Shown: positions 43,684 to 51,005 of the stretch, one piece after another
Layout: each line of letters begins with the position of its first letter
How positions within the stretch are numbered: the stretch's first letter is position 1
NCBI GenBank assembly: GCA_030625775.1
Contig: DAOUQC010000005.1
Coordinates: 47,834-111,833, forward strand
Source: Verrucomicrobiota bacterium
GTDB taxonomy: Bacteria; Verrucomicrobiota; Verrucomicrobiia; Verrucomicrobiales; DEV007
DNA: 64,000 nucleotides
Reading direction: 5' to 3'
Program-made: the position numbers and the translations under genes
The notes under the pieces: generated by a model
Databases searched by the model: none
Seen by the model: only the letters and a program-made list of their open reading frames with translations
What the model was told of the DNA's origin: nothing

Positions 43684-44784
43684 ATGAGCGACAAAAAAAC
43701 ACCAGCTGAAGTTAATAAAAAAAGCGAGGGCAAAGAAGCTAAATTTGCCTTGCAAGCTTCGCGTCAGTTCACTTCGTGGTTAGATGAGCAGAAAGTCAGT
43801 CTGGCGTTTACTACTTATCAGACGGGGAAGCTTTTTCTGATTGGTTTGAAGCCGGATGGGAAAATGTCGGTTTTTGAGCGAACTTTCGAGCGTTGTATGG
43901 GCTTGGTGGCGCAGGGGGCGGATACTTTGTGGATGAGTTCTCTCTACCAGATGCTGCGTTTTGACAGTGCGATTCCAGAGGGGCAGAATGCGCAGGGTTA
44001 TGACAAACTCTATGTGCCGCAGGCAGCTTATACGACGGGGGATATCGACATTCACGACATCGCTATCGGGCCGAAGGGGCGGCCGATTTTTGTGAACAGC
44101 TTGTTTTCCTGTCTGGCTGAGTTGAGTGAGAGCCACAGTTTCAAACATCTCTGGCACCCATCTTTCATCAGTCGGGCAGCAGCGGAGGATCGCTGCCACC
44201 TCAACGGCCTGGCAGTGGATAAAGAGGGCAAGCCTCGTTTTGTCACGGCGGTGAGCGAGAGCGATGTGCACGAAGGCTGGCGGGAGAAACGGCGTGACGG
44301 TGGGGTGGTGATCGATGTGGAAAGCGGAGAGACGATTGTCAGTGGTCTATCGATGCCGCACAGTCCGCGTTTGGTGGGGGACAAACTTTACTTGCTCAAT
44401 TCAGGAGCAGGGGAGTTTGGTTTCATAGATTTGTCTGCTAAGAAAAAAAGTTTTCAATCGATTGCTTTTTGTCCTGGTTACGCCCGGGGAATGGCGCTGG
44501 TAGGTAAGGAACAGGAATTTGCAGTGGTGGGTTTGTCTCACTGTCGGGATAATCGCACCTTCCAGGATCTACCTCTCAACGAGGCTCTGGCGGAGAAGGG
44601 GGCGGAGACGCGCTGCGGGCTGTTGGTGATCGATATTAAAAGTGGTGACGTAGTACACTCGTTGACGCTTGGTGGGATCGTGAAGGAGCTTTATGATGTG
44701 GTGGCCCTGCCAGGAGTGCGCTGTCCGAGCGCCTTGGGGTTCAAGACTGATGAGATTCGCCGGGTGATATCGGTGGAGGAATGA
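43684..44784 (+). CDS. TIGR03032 family protein
   Basis: The 366-residue protein matches TIGR03032 along its length: SWLDEQKVSLAFTTYQTGKL near 31, MSVFERTFERCMGL, LWMSSLYQMLRF, DKLYVPQAAYTTGDIDIHDI, NSLFSCLAELSESHSF, AEDRCHLNGLAV near 175, MPHSPRLVGDKLYLLNSGAGEFG and ELYDVVALPGVRCPSALGF at the end. It has no signal peptide and probably folds as a beta-propeller. The function of the family is not established; I recall members fused to or beside TPR, sulfotransferase and OGT-type domains, which is the context here. Divergent from the OGT fusion with 218 bases between starts. Confidence 0.85.
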   Translation: MSDKKTPAEVNKKSEGKEAKFALQASRQFTSWLDEQKVSLAFTTYQTGKLFLIGLKPDGKMSVFERTFERCMGLVAQGADTLWMSSLYQMLRFDSAIPEGQNAQGYDKLYVPQAAYTTGDIDIHDIAIGPKGRPIFVNSLFSCLAELSESHSFKHLWHPSFISRAAAEDRCHLNGLAVDKEGKPRFVTAVSESDVHEGWREKRRDGGVVIDVESGETIVSGLSMPHSPRLVGDKLYLLNSGAGEFGFIDLSAKKKSFQSIAFCPGYARGMALVGKEQEFAVVGLSHCRDNRTFQDLPLNEALAEKGAETRCGLLVIDIKSGDVVHSLTLGGIVKELYDVVALPGVRCPSALGFKTDEIRRVISVEE

Positions 44785-44920
44785 CGGGGGGAATATCGAA
44801 TATTGAACAAGGAGTGAAGAATTACAAAATAATGGATTTTAGGAATTGGGTGAAGAGGTGATCCACGCAAGGCAGGCAAAGGCACACGAAAGAAGAAAGG
44901 GGGCTCGTGTGAAAGAAAGC

Positions 44921-44934
44921 GGATTGCCAATCCG
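44921..44934. repeat. REP-like palindromic word, copy 2
   Basis: GGATTGCCAATCCG is a near-palindrome within the 237-base intergenic stretch between the TIGR03032 gene and a sulfotransferase. See the related word at 16393-16413. The same stretch has the word GAATATCGAATATTGAAC at 44791-44808. Confidence 0.35.
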
Positions 44935-45021
44935 TTTGCCCACGCGTGCACTACTCTCTTACGAATTAGAGCAAGCACCCGTTAAACGCAATGGCATTGC
45001 ATTTTACCCTCGAGGGGCAGC

Positions 45022-45609
45022 TTAGAATGAATAGCCAAACTTCTCGAGGTCTTCACCGTAGTGCTCTTCGGCGATCTGTTTGGTTTCCTCATCATAATAA
45101 TCCTGATAGGAGCCGCGGGTTGTCTTGTTCCAGTGGGGGAGTTCACCTTTGACATTAATTTTATTAAGAATTTTGGCAAAATCTTCATTTAATGTTTCGA
45201 AGCGGCCGATGAAGTCAGCCTGATCAAGGCAGTGGAATGGATGAACTAGTGGCAGGGTGTGGTGGCGGATTTTTCTTTCTGTGAGAGGTGGGCCACCATT
45301 GTATGGGATTGAATCATCTCTAACGATATCAAGAAAACTGCGTAGTGAGATGTTTGGGTCAGCATTTTCTGGGAATTCCCACACTGTATTTTCCATTCCG
45401 GAGGTGAACATTTTCCATGCTGAAATCAAGCGGTCGTAAGGGTTTCTCACAAAGGCAAATTTAAAACAGTTTTCCCACTTTTCAGGAATTTCGCCTTGGA
45501 ATGGGCCTTCATATTCACCTTTAAAAAATCCGCGGCGAATGGAAGCTCCACCTGTTTTGGGGATATGAATCAGCATGCAGTCATGCTCTGGAAAATAAAA
45601 TGCGGCCAT
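45022..45609 (-). CDS. sulfotransferase family 2-like protein
   Basis: The 195-residue enzyme has the PAPS-binding HIPKTGGASIRRGFF near residue 15 and FAFVRNPYDRLISAWKMF near 50, plus LDQADFIGRFETLNEDF near 127, a common third landmark. It belongs to the same family as the 30207 protein but is clearly diverged. The acceptor is unknown; a surface polysaccharide or glycoprotein of this locus is likely. It is followed upstream by another sulfotransferase gene on the same strand (45858), with 248 bases between. Confidence 0.85.
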   Translation of the reverse strand: MAAFYFPEHDCMLIHIPKTGGASIRRGFFKGEYEGPFQGEIPEKWENCFKFAFVRNPYDRLISAWKMFTSGMENTVWEFPENADPNISLRSFLDIVRDDSIPYNGGPPLTERKIRHHTLPLVHPFHCLDQADFIGRFETLNEDFAKILNKINVKGELPHWNKTTRGSYQDYYDEETKQIAEEHYGEDLEKFGYSF

Positions 45610-45857
45610 TTATGTTATATAAAGTTTAGATTTTGATGAGTTTCCTTCCGGCCGACGCAAGTGGACAAAAATGCATTTACATTTTTGGCTGATCATTTCA
45701 AAAAATAGGCATATTGTCCACAGTCGCCTCAGGTAGTCAAGTGCAGATGATGTTAAGTTCTTTGGATATGGATTTCAAGTGGCTGGAACAAAAAGAAGTC
45801 CTAGTAAGCTAGCATCAAAGGTGGCCCAAAAAGGGATTTCAGGATGATGAAATTAAC

Positions 45858-46988
45858 TTAATGGTTCTTGGAGTTTTTTTTCTTAAAATTGTCGTAACGT
45901 CTGAATACATTTGATAATGGTGCGTAAGGGATCGAGCCGTCTTCCTGTGTTGTTTTTAGAGACAAGAGGTTCCCAAGTTTCCAGCGTCTCGAACGTGTTA
46001 GTTTGATAGCTGCTTCTTGCGCACTTTCGATTAAACTTTCCAATTTGAGAATAGTTTTGTTCGACTCATTTTGCAGTTTATTATATTTTTTTTGTAAGCG
46101 TAGGCATTTCATTTCAAGGTCTTTGGCATCATTCAATACCTTAGTTGCTAACTTTTTTTTCTCGTCTTGGAGGATGTCAAAAGTCTCCAGAGTAGCGGCG
46201 GCTGAAAGCGACAAAGGCGGTAGCTTATCCAAATTCATTATTTCTCCGCTTTCAATAAGGTCACGCAGGTGGAGTTGTTCTTTGTTGAGGATAGCTTTTA
46301 CAGCGTCGTCATCGCCTTTGTTGCGATAAAGGTTTGGGTCGATGAAGGATTCGATTTCACTTTCAGAGGGTTCCCTCAGGTCATCGCAATTAAATGCTTT
46401 TAAATCACCGTAAAGTTGTTTTACAGCGGCAATCGGTTCGGTCATCAAATATTGATGAGACAGTAAAACCCTGGGTGATTTTTTCGAGTATTCGAATGCA
46501 AGTAAGTTGTATTTTTCCCAAAGAGCGACCCCAAGAGATAAGGAATATCCGTTTCGAGATTTCAACGAAAGGGCTACTTCAAGCGGGCAACGTTGAACAT
46601 GAATGCATAATGCCGAATCGACCAGACTTTGCCACAAGGGATAGAGAAGGCAAATTCGGGGCTCTTTTAGCATCCAAGGTGAGTTTTTATTCAATTCTTG
46701 CACTATGGGCTTAGCAGCCAATTCGAATTCAGTCTTTGCTTCTTCTGTTAATTCATCAAGATTGAAGTTGCTGATGTGGCTCCAGTCCGCTCCTTGCGAG
46801 TTCAATACGGCGTCATTGATGTTTCTTATGTCTCGACGTTCCCAGAACCCTTTTGGGTTCTCAACGTTGGCTCCCAGTGACATTTCTTCCGGGCCGAAAT
46901 AAGCACCCATGATATTGAGTATCCGCGCCACGGCAGACGTGCCTGATCGATGCATTCCAAGAACAAAAATTTGGGTATTTCTTTTCAA
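45858..46988 (-). CDS. sulfotransferase with C-terminal coiled coil
   Basis: The 376-residue protein has the PAPS-binding loop FVLGMHRSGTSAVARIL at residue 8 and KEPRICLLYPLW near 108, a typical partner segment. The sulfotransferase fold ends near 230. A charged coiled coil follows at about 265-335, then SRRWKLGNLLSLKT, a motif class also found in surface-polysaccharide glycosyltransferases. The adjacent GT2-GT4 fusion has a comparable coiled coil plus FRWKRG. This suggests association with other proteins of the pathway (inference). The region upstream (47044-47528) contains remnants of sugar-nucleotide genes on the same strand. Confidence 0.82.
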   Translation of the reverse strand: MKRNTQIFVLGMHRSGTSAVARILNIMGAYFGPEEMSLGANVENPKGFWERRDIRNINDAVLNSQGADWSHISNFNLDELTEEAKTEFELAAKPIVQELNKNSPWMLKEPRICLLYPLWQSLVDSALCIHVQRCPLEVALSLKSRNGYSLSLGVALWEKYNLLAFEYSKKSPRVLLSHQYLMTEPIAAVKQLYGDLKAFNCDDLREPSESEIESFIDPNLYRNKGDDDAVKAILNKEQLHLRDLIESGEIMNLDKLPPLSLSAAATLETFDILQDEKKKLATKVLNDAKDLEMKCLRLQKKYNKLQNESNKTILKLESLIESAQEAAIKLTRSRRWKLGNLLSLKTTQEDGSIPYAPLSNVFRRYDNFKKKNSKNH

Positions 46989-47043
46989 GTGATTGTATTC
47001 CTTTCAAGAGGGTGGTGGGTGTGTCTATGAGTAAGGTGTTATT

Positions 47044-47139
47044 TTAAGCGAGTAACTTTTGTAAAGAAAAATACTTGGAGTTTATAGGGTAGAGCCGGGT
47101 GCCGACACCGCCAGCGAGAATGATTCCTTTGCTTTTCAT
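47044..47139 (-). pseudogene. 5' remnant of a glucose-1-phosphate nucleotidyltransferase gene
   Basis: Read on the minus strand, the 31-codon frame starts MKSKGIILAGGVGTRLYPI, which is the characteristic first 19 residues of RfbA/RmlA-type sugar nucleotidyltransferases (GxGGxGTRLxP binds the nucleotide). After LYPI the sequence diverges and stops within 13 codons. The gene is therefore cut after its nucleotide-binding loop and cannot be functional. Confidence 0.75.
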
Positions 47140-47327
47140 AGTATAAAGAAGTCTGTAGGGGGTTAGGCTGTAGGGAGAAGGGGACTGTGAATGGATCCGC
47201 AGCTGTGGGACTAATAAAATATAATGATTCAGAGATGAGAGGAGGGTGAAGTTGGTTTATCCTGAATCCTGACTGCTGAATTCTTCTTTACTAAAATTCT
47301 CATGGTCTTGGTATTTGGTTTAATTCT

Positions 47328-47528
47328 TCAGCTTGTCAAGTTGGGAGCAAGATGTTCGCGAACATAATAGTCGACCGCCTGTCTCCAGTCGGGCATCCTC
47401 TGGCCGCTGAGTGACTCGTAACGGGAAGTGGACGTTGCCGAGAAAGTGGGTCGCTGGGCGGCAAAGCTTTTGATGTCACTCATCCGGTGGGTTGATGCTC
47501 CTTTGTGTGTGGGCTCACCCGGGTAAAC
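47328..47528 (-). pseudogene. 3' remnant of a dTDP-4-dehydrorhamnose-reductase-like (RmlD) gene
   Basis: Directly after the redoxin stop, and in the same frame, 66 codons without a start read ...HKGASTHRMSDIKSF, then RPTFSATSTSRYESLSGQ, then MPDWRQAVDYYVREHLAP and a stop. The RPxxSAxxTxRYxxLxG...PDWRxAVxxY pattern is that of RmlD-type sugar-nucleotide reductases at their C-terminus. The rest of the gene is missing. Together with the RmlA-like remnant at 47044-47139 it marks a deleted sugar-nucleotide operon. A read-through of the redoxin stop codon would fuse it to the redoxin. Confidence 0.6.
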
Positions 47529-48131
47529 TCAATCCAAATCAGGAATGTAGCAGCCGATGGCGGGGGCGCGGGACTTGGGGGCGGGTTTTCCGGCGAGCAG
47601 GGCATCGAGGGTGTCGCGCAGGTTCTGTTCGGTGGCTTTGACACGGCGCTTGCCATAGTCGGCCCACTGATTGTTCAGGCGTCCGGTGTAAACGAGTTTT
47701 CCCTTGCTATTGAATACGGCGCATTGTGGCGTGAGGCTGGCTTTGCCGGCTTTGACCAATTGATGCTTTCGGTCGATGACGACAGGGGCTTGCAGTGAGT
47801 ATTCTTTGGCATGTTGTTTGGCGTCATCAAGGGAAAGTTCGGGATCAACCTGGACGAGAGTGAATTGGATGCCATGGGTTTTGTAGTGAGCGTAAATACG
47901 GTTTATTTCCGGAACCAGGGCATTGGCGATGGGACAGTCGGTGGTGATAAAAATCACAACACAGGGTTTCCCCTTGCCTGACTTAAGGGGGCTGGTAATC
48001 TTGCCGTCGAGGGTGCTTAAAGTGATATTGGCAGAAGGAGGATTGGCCAAGCTGCTTCGTAGGCAAAGGGTCAGCAGAAAAAAAAATAATATAGTGGTGG
48101 CGATGGCTGTCTCTGATCGGCAAGATTTCAT
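47529..48131 (-). CDS. redoxin (thioredoxin-like) exported protein
   Basis: The 200-residue protein has a signal peptide (about 1-29, LRSSLA) and a thioredoxin-like fold: PCVVIFITTDCPIANALVPEINRIY near 56 has a single TDCP cysteine instead of a CxxC, followed by VDPELSLDDAKQHAKEYSL and TPQCAVFNSKGKLVYTGRLNNQW near 135-158. This is the redoxin class often encoded with, or fused to, a cytochrome c/copper-monooxygenase-like protein in PVC bacteria. The partner gene at 48160 lies 28 bases upstream on the same strand. Probably periplasmic; substrate unknown. Confidence 0.82.
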   Translation of the reverse strand: MKSCRSETAIATTILFFFLLTLCLRSSLANPPSANITLSTLDGKITSPLKSGKGKPCVVIFITTDCPIANALVPEINRIYAHYKTHGIQFTLVQVDPELSLDDAKQHAKEYSLQAPVVIDRKHQLVKAGKASLTPQCAVFNSKGKLVYTGRLNNQWADYGKRRVKATEQNLRDTLDALLAGKPAPKSRAPAIGCYIPDLD

Positions 48132-48159
48132 CTTCTCCTATCTTTTAAATTTTTTCTTC

Positions 48160-49680
48160 CTACTTTCTATCCAAAAAAGCTCCCGCCTGTTTGATTTCAT
48201 CGACCTCCACCACTTGGTTTTTATTTTTATCAAGGCGGCGAAAAGCCTTGTAGTGCTCTTTCGGCGTTTCGGCCAGAGTCACCCGGTCATCGTGATTTTT
48301 GTCGAGTTGCAGGACTGTGTGCAGGCGCCGCATGAGTTGGCGTGATTTGGCAAAACGGGCTTTGGATTTTTGGGATTCCTGTTGCAGGCCTTTGGCGACG
48401 GATTGTTGCTGATCCTTGTTTTGTGCCACACACTGGAAAATGATGCTGCCCATTTCATCATCGGATTCTTCTCCCCAATGAATGCGCCGTGGGGGGGAGT
48501 TGGGATTGTCCACATTGTCAGCAGAGTTGTCGTAAGTGATGGTCACGTCGATGCGGGTACCTTTTGGCAGGGATACCGGACTCTGGTATTGGTATTGCCC
48601 CTGCCAGTTGAAATCCCAATCGTCAATGTAGAACAGGGGAAGTTTTTTCCCATTGGGCAGGGTGGCGTCGGCTTTCATGCTGCTGCCGATTTGGTGGGCA
48701 TGAGCCCAGACGGTGACGAGTTCCAGATCACCGGGAACGATGAGGTGATCCTTAACGACGTAGTTGGAGTCTCCAGGGGCGATGGTCAGCCCGATGCGTG
48801 AACCAAAACTGGGAGGGATCTGGAACTCGCCAATCCGGCGCTGCGGCTCGTGCCCGGCAAAATAGATGCCAATTTTGGTTTTTTCGCGTTCGACTTTGCC
48901 ACTGGGATGGAAGTGGGTTTGCAGCACGAGGTCAGAACCTTTTGGCAGTGGCAGGGCAAACTCGTCGTCGAGAGCCAGCGGCACACCGCCGACAGCCCAA
49001 GCACCGAGTGAGCCGGTGGATTTGAAGCCTTTTCCTTTGAAACCAGGCAGGGGATCCGCTTTTTGCAGCTTTTGTGCTCTCCCGGTGTTATCGAGAAAAA
49101 ACAGGGCATGGTGAACGACGGGGCGGGCGCTGGGCCGAATCTCTATGGCTCGAACCCATTTGTCTTCACTGAGGTTGAGGGGGAGGGTGAAATAGCGATA
49201 GATATCCTTGCCCTCGGCGTACACTTCGAAGGCTTCGTCCATCTCGACAATGAGGTCGGGTTTCCCCAGGCTCCAGCCTTTGGTAAAAACGGGAGGTTCT
49301 GGTTTTTTTGATGAGTCGCCTTGCGGGCAGTCGGCATCGATCCAGCTCTGGATGAGATCGACCTCCGAGTGTTTCAGTCTCAGACTCCCGCGGAATTTCC
49401 CATGCCCGGGAACAGGTTGCCAGGGCGGCATGTAGCGGTCTGTGACAACACGTTGGATGGTTTTGGAGCGGCGCTTGGCGCCAGCGTAGTCGATCAGGGA
49501 AAAGGGGGCGGCCTCACCGGGACGATGGCAGCTCACACATTTTTGATAAAACAGTGGAGCGATATGCTCGGAGTAAGTGATTTTCCCCAGAGGTGTTTTT
49601 TTGGCTGGGGGGCCCGTTTCAGCCAAGAGAAAAGATGCGGTCAAAAACAACGTGAGCAGAGTGCGGGTAAAACAGGTCAT
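48160..49680 (-). CDS. cytochrome c / copper monooxygenase-like protein with EF-hands
   Basis: The 506-residue exported protein has a signal peptide (MTCFTRTLLTLFLTASFLLA) and a haem-binding segment, CVSCHRPGEAAPF. A region like peptidylglycine alpha-hydroxylating monooxygenases follows, with likely copper ligands VVHHALFFLD, LQTHFHPSG and WAHAHQIGSSM. Two EF-hand-like loops close the protein (DKNHDDRVTLAE, DKNKNQVVEVDE). The reaction is unknown; a redox role with the adjacent redoxin is likely. The ATG at 49680 is preferred over 49719 because it starts directly at the signal peptide. Confidence 0.8.
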   Translation of the reverse strand: MTCFTRTLLTLFLTASFLLAETGPPAKKTPLGKITYSEHIAPLFYQKCVSCHRPGEAAPFSLIDYAGAKRRSKTIQRVVTDRYMPPWQPVPGHGKFRGSLRLKHSEVDLIQSWIDADCPQGDSSKKPEPPVFTKGWSLGKPDLIVEMDEAFEVYAEGKDIYRYFTLPLNLSEDKWVRAIEIRPSARPVVHHALFFLDNTGRAQKLQKADPLPGFKGKGFKSTGSLGAWAVGGVPLALDDEFALPLPKGSDLVLQTHFHPSGKVEREKTKIGIYFAGHEPQRRIGEFQIPPSFGSRIGLTIAPGDSNYVVKDHLIVPGDLELVTVWAHAHQIGSSMKADATLPNGKKLPLFYIDDWDFNWQGQYQYQSPVSLPKGTRIDVTITYDNSADNVDNPNSPPRRIHWGEESDDEMGSIIFQCVAQNKDQQQSVAKGLQQESQKSKARFAKSRQLMRRLHTVLQLDKNHDDRVTLAETPKEHYKAFRRLDKNKNQVVEVDEIKQAGAFLDRK

Positions 49681-49793
49681 GACAAGTGGAATGTGGCGGG
49701 AAATAACTGCCTTTGTCATAGGGAGACGGAAGGGGGGGAGGAATGGTTACATTTTGTAAGAGCTCAAATTGTAAATCTCAAATTCCAAATTCA

Positions 49794-49925
49794 CCTCATC
49801 ACACGGGTGTGAATGAAAGTGGTGGACACTTATCAAAATACAGAGTTAAAAAGACTGTCCCACGAAGATATCAACTCTGTATCGAGGAAAACACCATTTT
49901 CATTCACATCCTCATCACACGCGGG
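49794..49925. mobile_element. MITE-like palindromic element with flanking direct repeats
   Basis: Direct repeats CCTCATCACACGGG (49794-49807) and CCTCATCACACGCGGG (49910-49925) flank about 102 bases. The insert has 17-base terminal inverted repeats (49808-49824 TGTGAATGAAAGTGGTG against 49892-49908, one mismatch) and a nested perfect 10-base inverted repeat (49838-49847 ATACAGAGTT and 49873-49882). The right direct repeat includes the stop codon of the SDR gene. The arrangement fits a small non-autonomous transposon with target-site duplication. An alternative is a large hairpin terminator, though it has no T-tract. No transposase is in the window. Confidence 0.55.
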
Positions 49926-50691
49926 TATTCATAAAACCTCCATCGATGGGCCAGGCGGCACCGGTCACGAAAGAGGCTTCATCGGAGCAGAGGTAGACAC
50001 AGAGGCTGGCGATTTCTTCAGGTTCCGCCATGCGTCCGATGGGTTGGGCTTCGCTGAGTTTCTGGAACATTTCTTTTTCCTGCCCGGGATAATTCTTTGC
50101 GATGAAACCATCGACAAAAGGGGTGTGGACCCGGGCGGGACAGAGGCAATTGCAACGGATGTTCTTATCTATAAAATCGGTGGCGACTGAATAGGTCATG
50201 GTGAGCACGGCGCCTTTTGACATCGAATAGGCAAAGCGGTCGGGGATTCCTGTGAGCGATACGACGGATGCCAGATTGAGAATCACTCCACCGCCTGAGT
50301 CTATCATGTGAGGTAGAATTGTGTGCAGGCAATTGTAAACACCTCGCACATTGGTTTGGTAGATGCGGTCAAAGTCTTCAATTTCGGTATCCACCGCATT
50401 GCCGACGTGGGCGACACCGGCATTGTTGACCAGAATATCGATGTTTTTGTATTGCTCGATGGCTTGACTGATAGCTGTTTTTACGGATCCGGGGTCGGAG
50501 ACGTCGCAGGCATAGGCCCGTGCTTGACCTCCCGCATCACGAATTGCCTGCAGGGCATCGGTGGCATGATCTTCAGTGAGGTCGAATATAATCACTTCTG
50601 CATTCTGCTGGGCAAATTTCAGAGCGATGGCCTGGCCGATACCGGAACCTCCTCCGGTGACGATGGCTGTTTTTCCTTCTAGATTGAGCAT
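49915..50691 (-). CDS. short-chain dehydrogenase/reductase
   Basis: The 258-residue protein starts MLNLEGKTAIVTGGGSGIGQAIA. The NAD(P)-binding TGGGSGIG motif, the VNNAGVAHVGN segment, a catalytic Ser in NLASVVSLTG, the catalytic YSMSKG and the late PARVHTPF segment are all present. The stretch GQEKEMFQKLSEAQPIGRM resembles 2-keto-3-deoxy-L-fuconate or L-fucose dehydrogenases, so a role in deoxysugar catabolism is possible but unproven. An upstream extension of the frame to 50877 lacks conserved sequence and is not used. A MITE-like element sits at the 3' end. Confidence 0.85.
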   Translation of the reverse strand: MLNLEGKTAIVTGGGSGIGQAIALKFAQQNAEVIIFDLTEDHATDALQAIRDAGGQARAYACDVSDPGSVKTAISQAIEQYKNIDILVNNAGVAHVGNAVDTEIEDFDRIYQTNVRGVYNCLHTILPHMIDSGGGVILNLASVVSLTGIPDRFAYSMSKGAVLTMTYSVATDFIDKNIRCNCLCPARVHTPFVDGFIAKNYPGQEKEMFQKLSEAQPIGRMAEPEEIASLCVYLCSDEASFVTGAAWPIDGGFMNTRV

Positions 50692-51005
50692 GTTGATTGG
50701 TGGTGCCGCATTTGAAATAGTCTCCCCTTGCCAGCGCTTTGGTCCGAAAATCCAAATGCGGTTAATAAGTGGAATCTTCAATGGACACGAATAAAACAAA
50801 TAAGAAATAAAAAATGTGTGTGCTGGAGATTTGAATAGGCAGAAGAAAAAGCGCATCAAGTCTATGAGGGAAAGCATTGACGAAAGCAGGGAGATTGTTT
50901 AATCTCGCTCAAGATTTCATAACACGAGGGGAAATGAGGCTTTTTGCATTGATAAAAAAGTTTTGATTTGTTTTGAGGGATGATAGATAAGCGACTGATT
51001 TAAAT
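50692..51005. other. 314-base intergenic region between divergent genes
   Basis: This is the divergent promoter region between the SDR and histidine-kinase genes. It contains the 15-mer ATGGACACGAATAAA (50781-50795), the reverse complement of the word before the UDP-HexNAc dehydrogenase gene. The rest is A+T-rich and shows no operator or hairpin I can defend. Confidence 0.5.
50781..50795 (-). repeat. dispersed ATTCGTG word, copy 2
   Basis: Exact reverse complement of 20686-20700. Read on the minus strand it is TTTATTCGTGTCCAT, about 90 bases upstream of the SDR start and in the same sense as that gene. Confidence 0.55.

Noticed and set aside
44791..44808. GAATATCGAATATTGAAC word as an intergenic repeat
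   Set aside because: Only one copy is in the window; I recall similar words in other genomes but cannot show it here.
50692..50877. N-terminal 62-residue extension of the SDR
   Set aside because: The Rossmann fold starts at the ATG at 50691; the extension is aromatic-rich, unconserved-looking and overlaps the dispersed ATTCGTG word.
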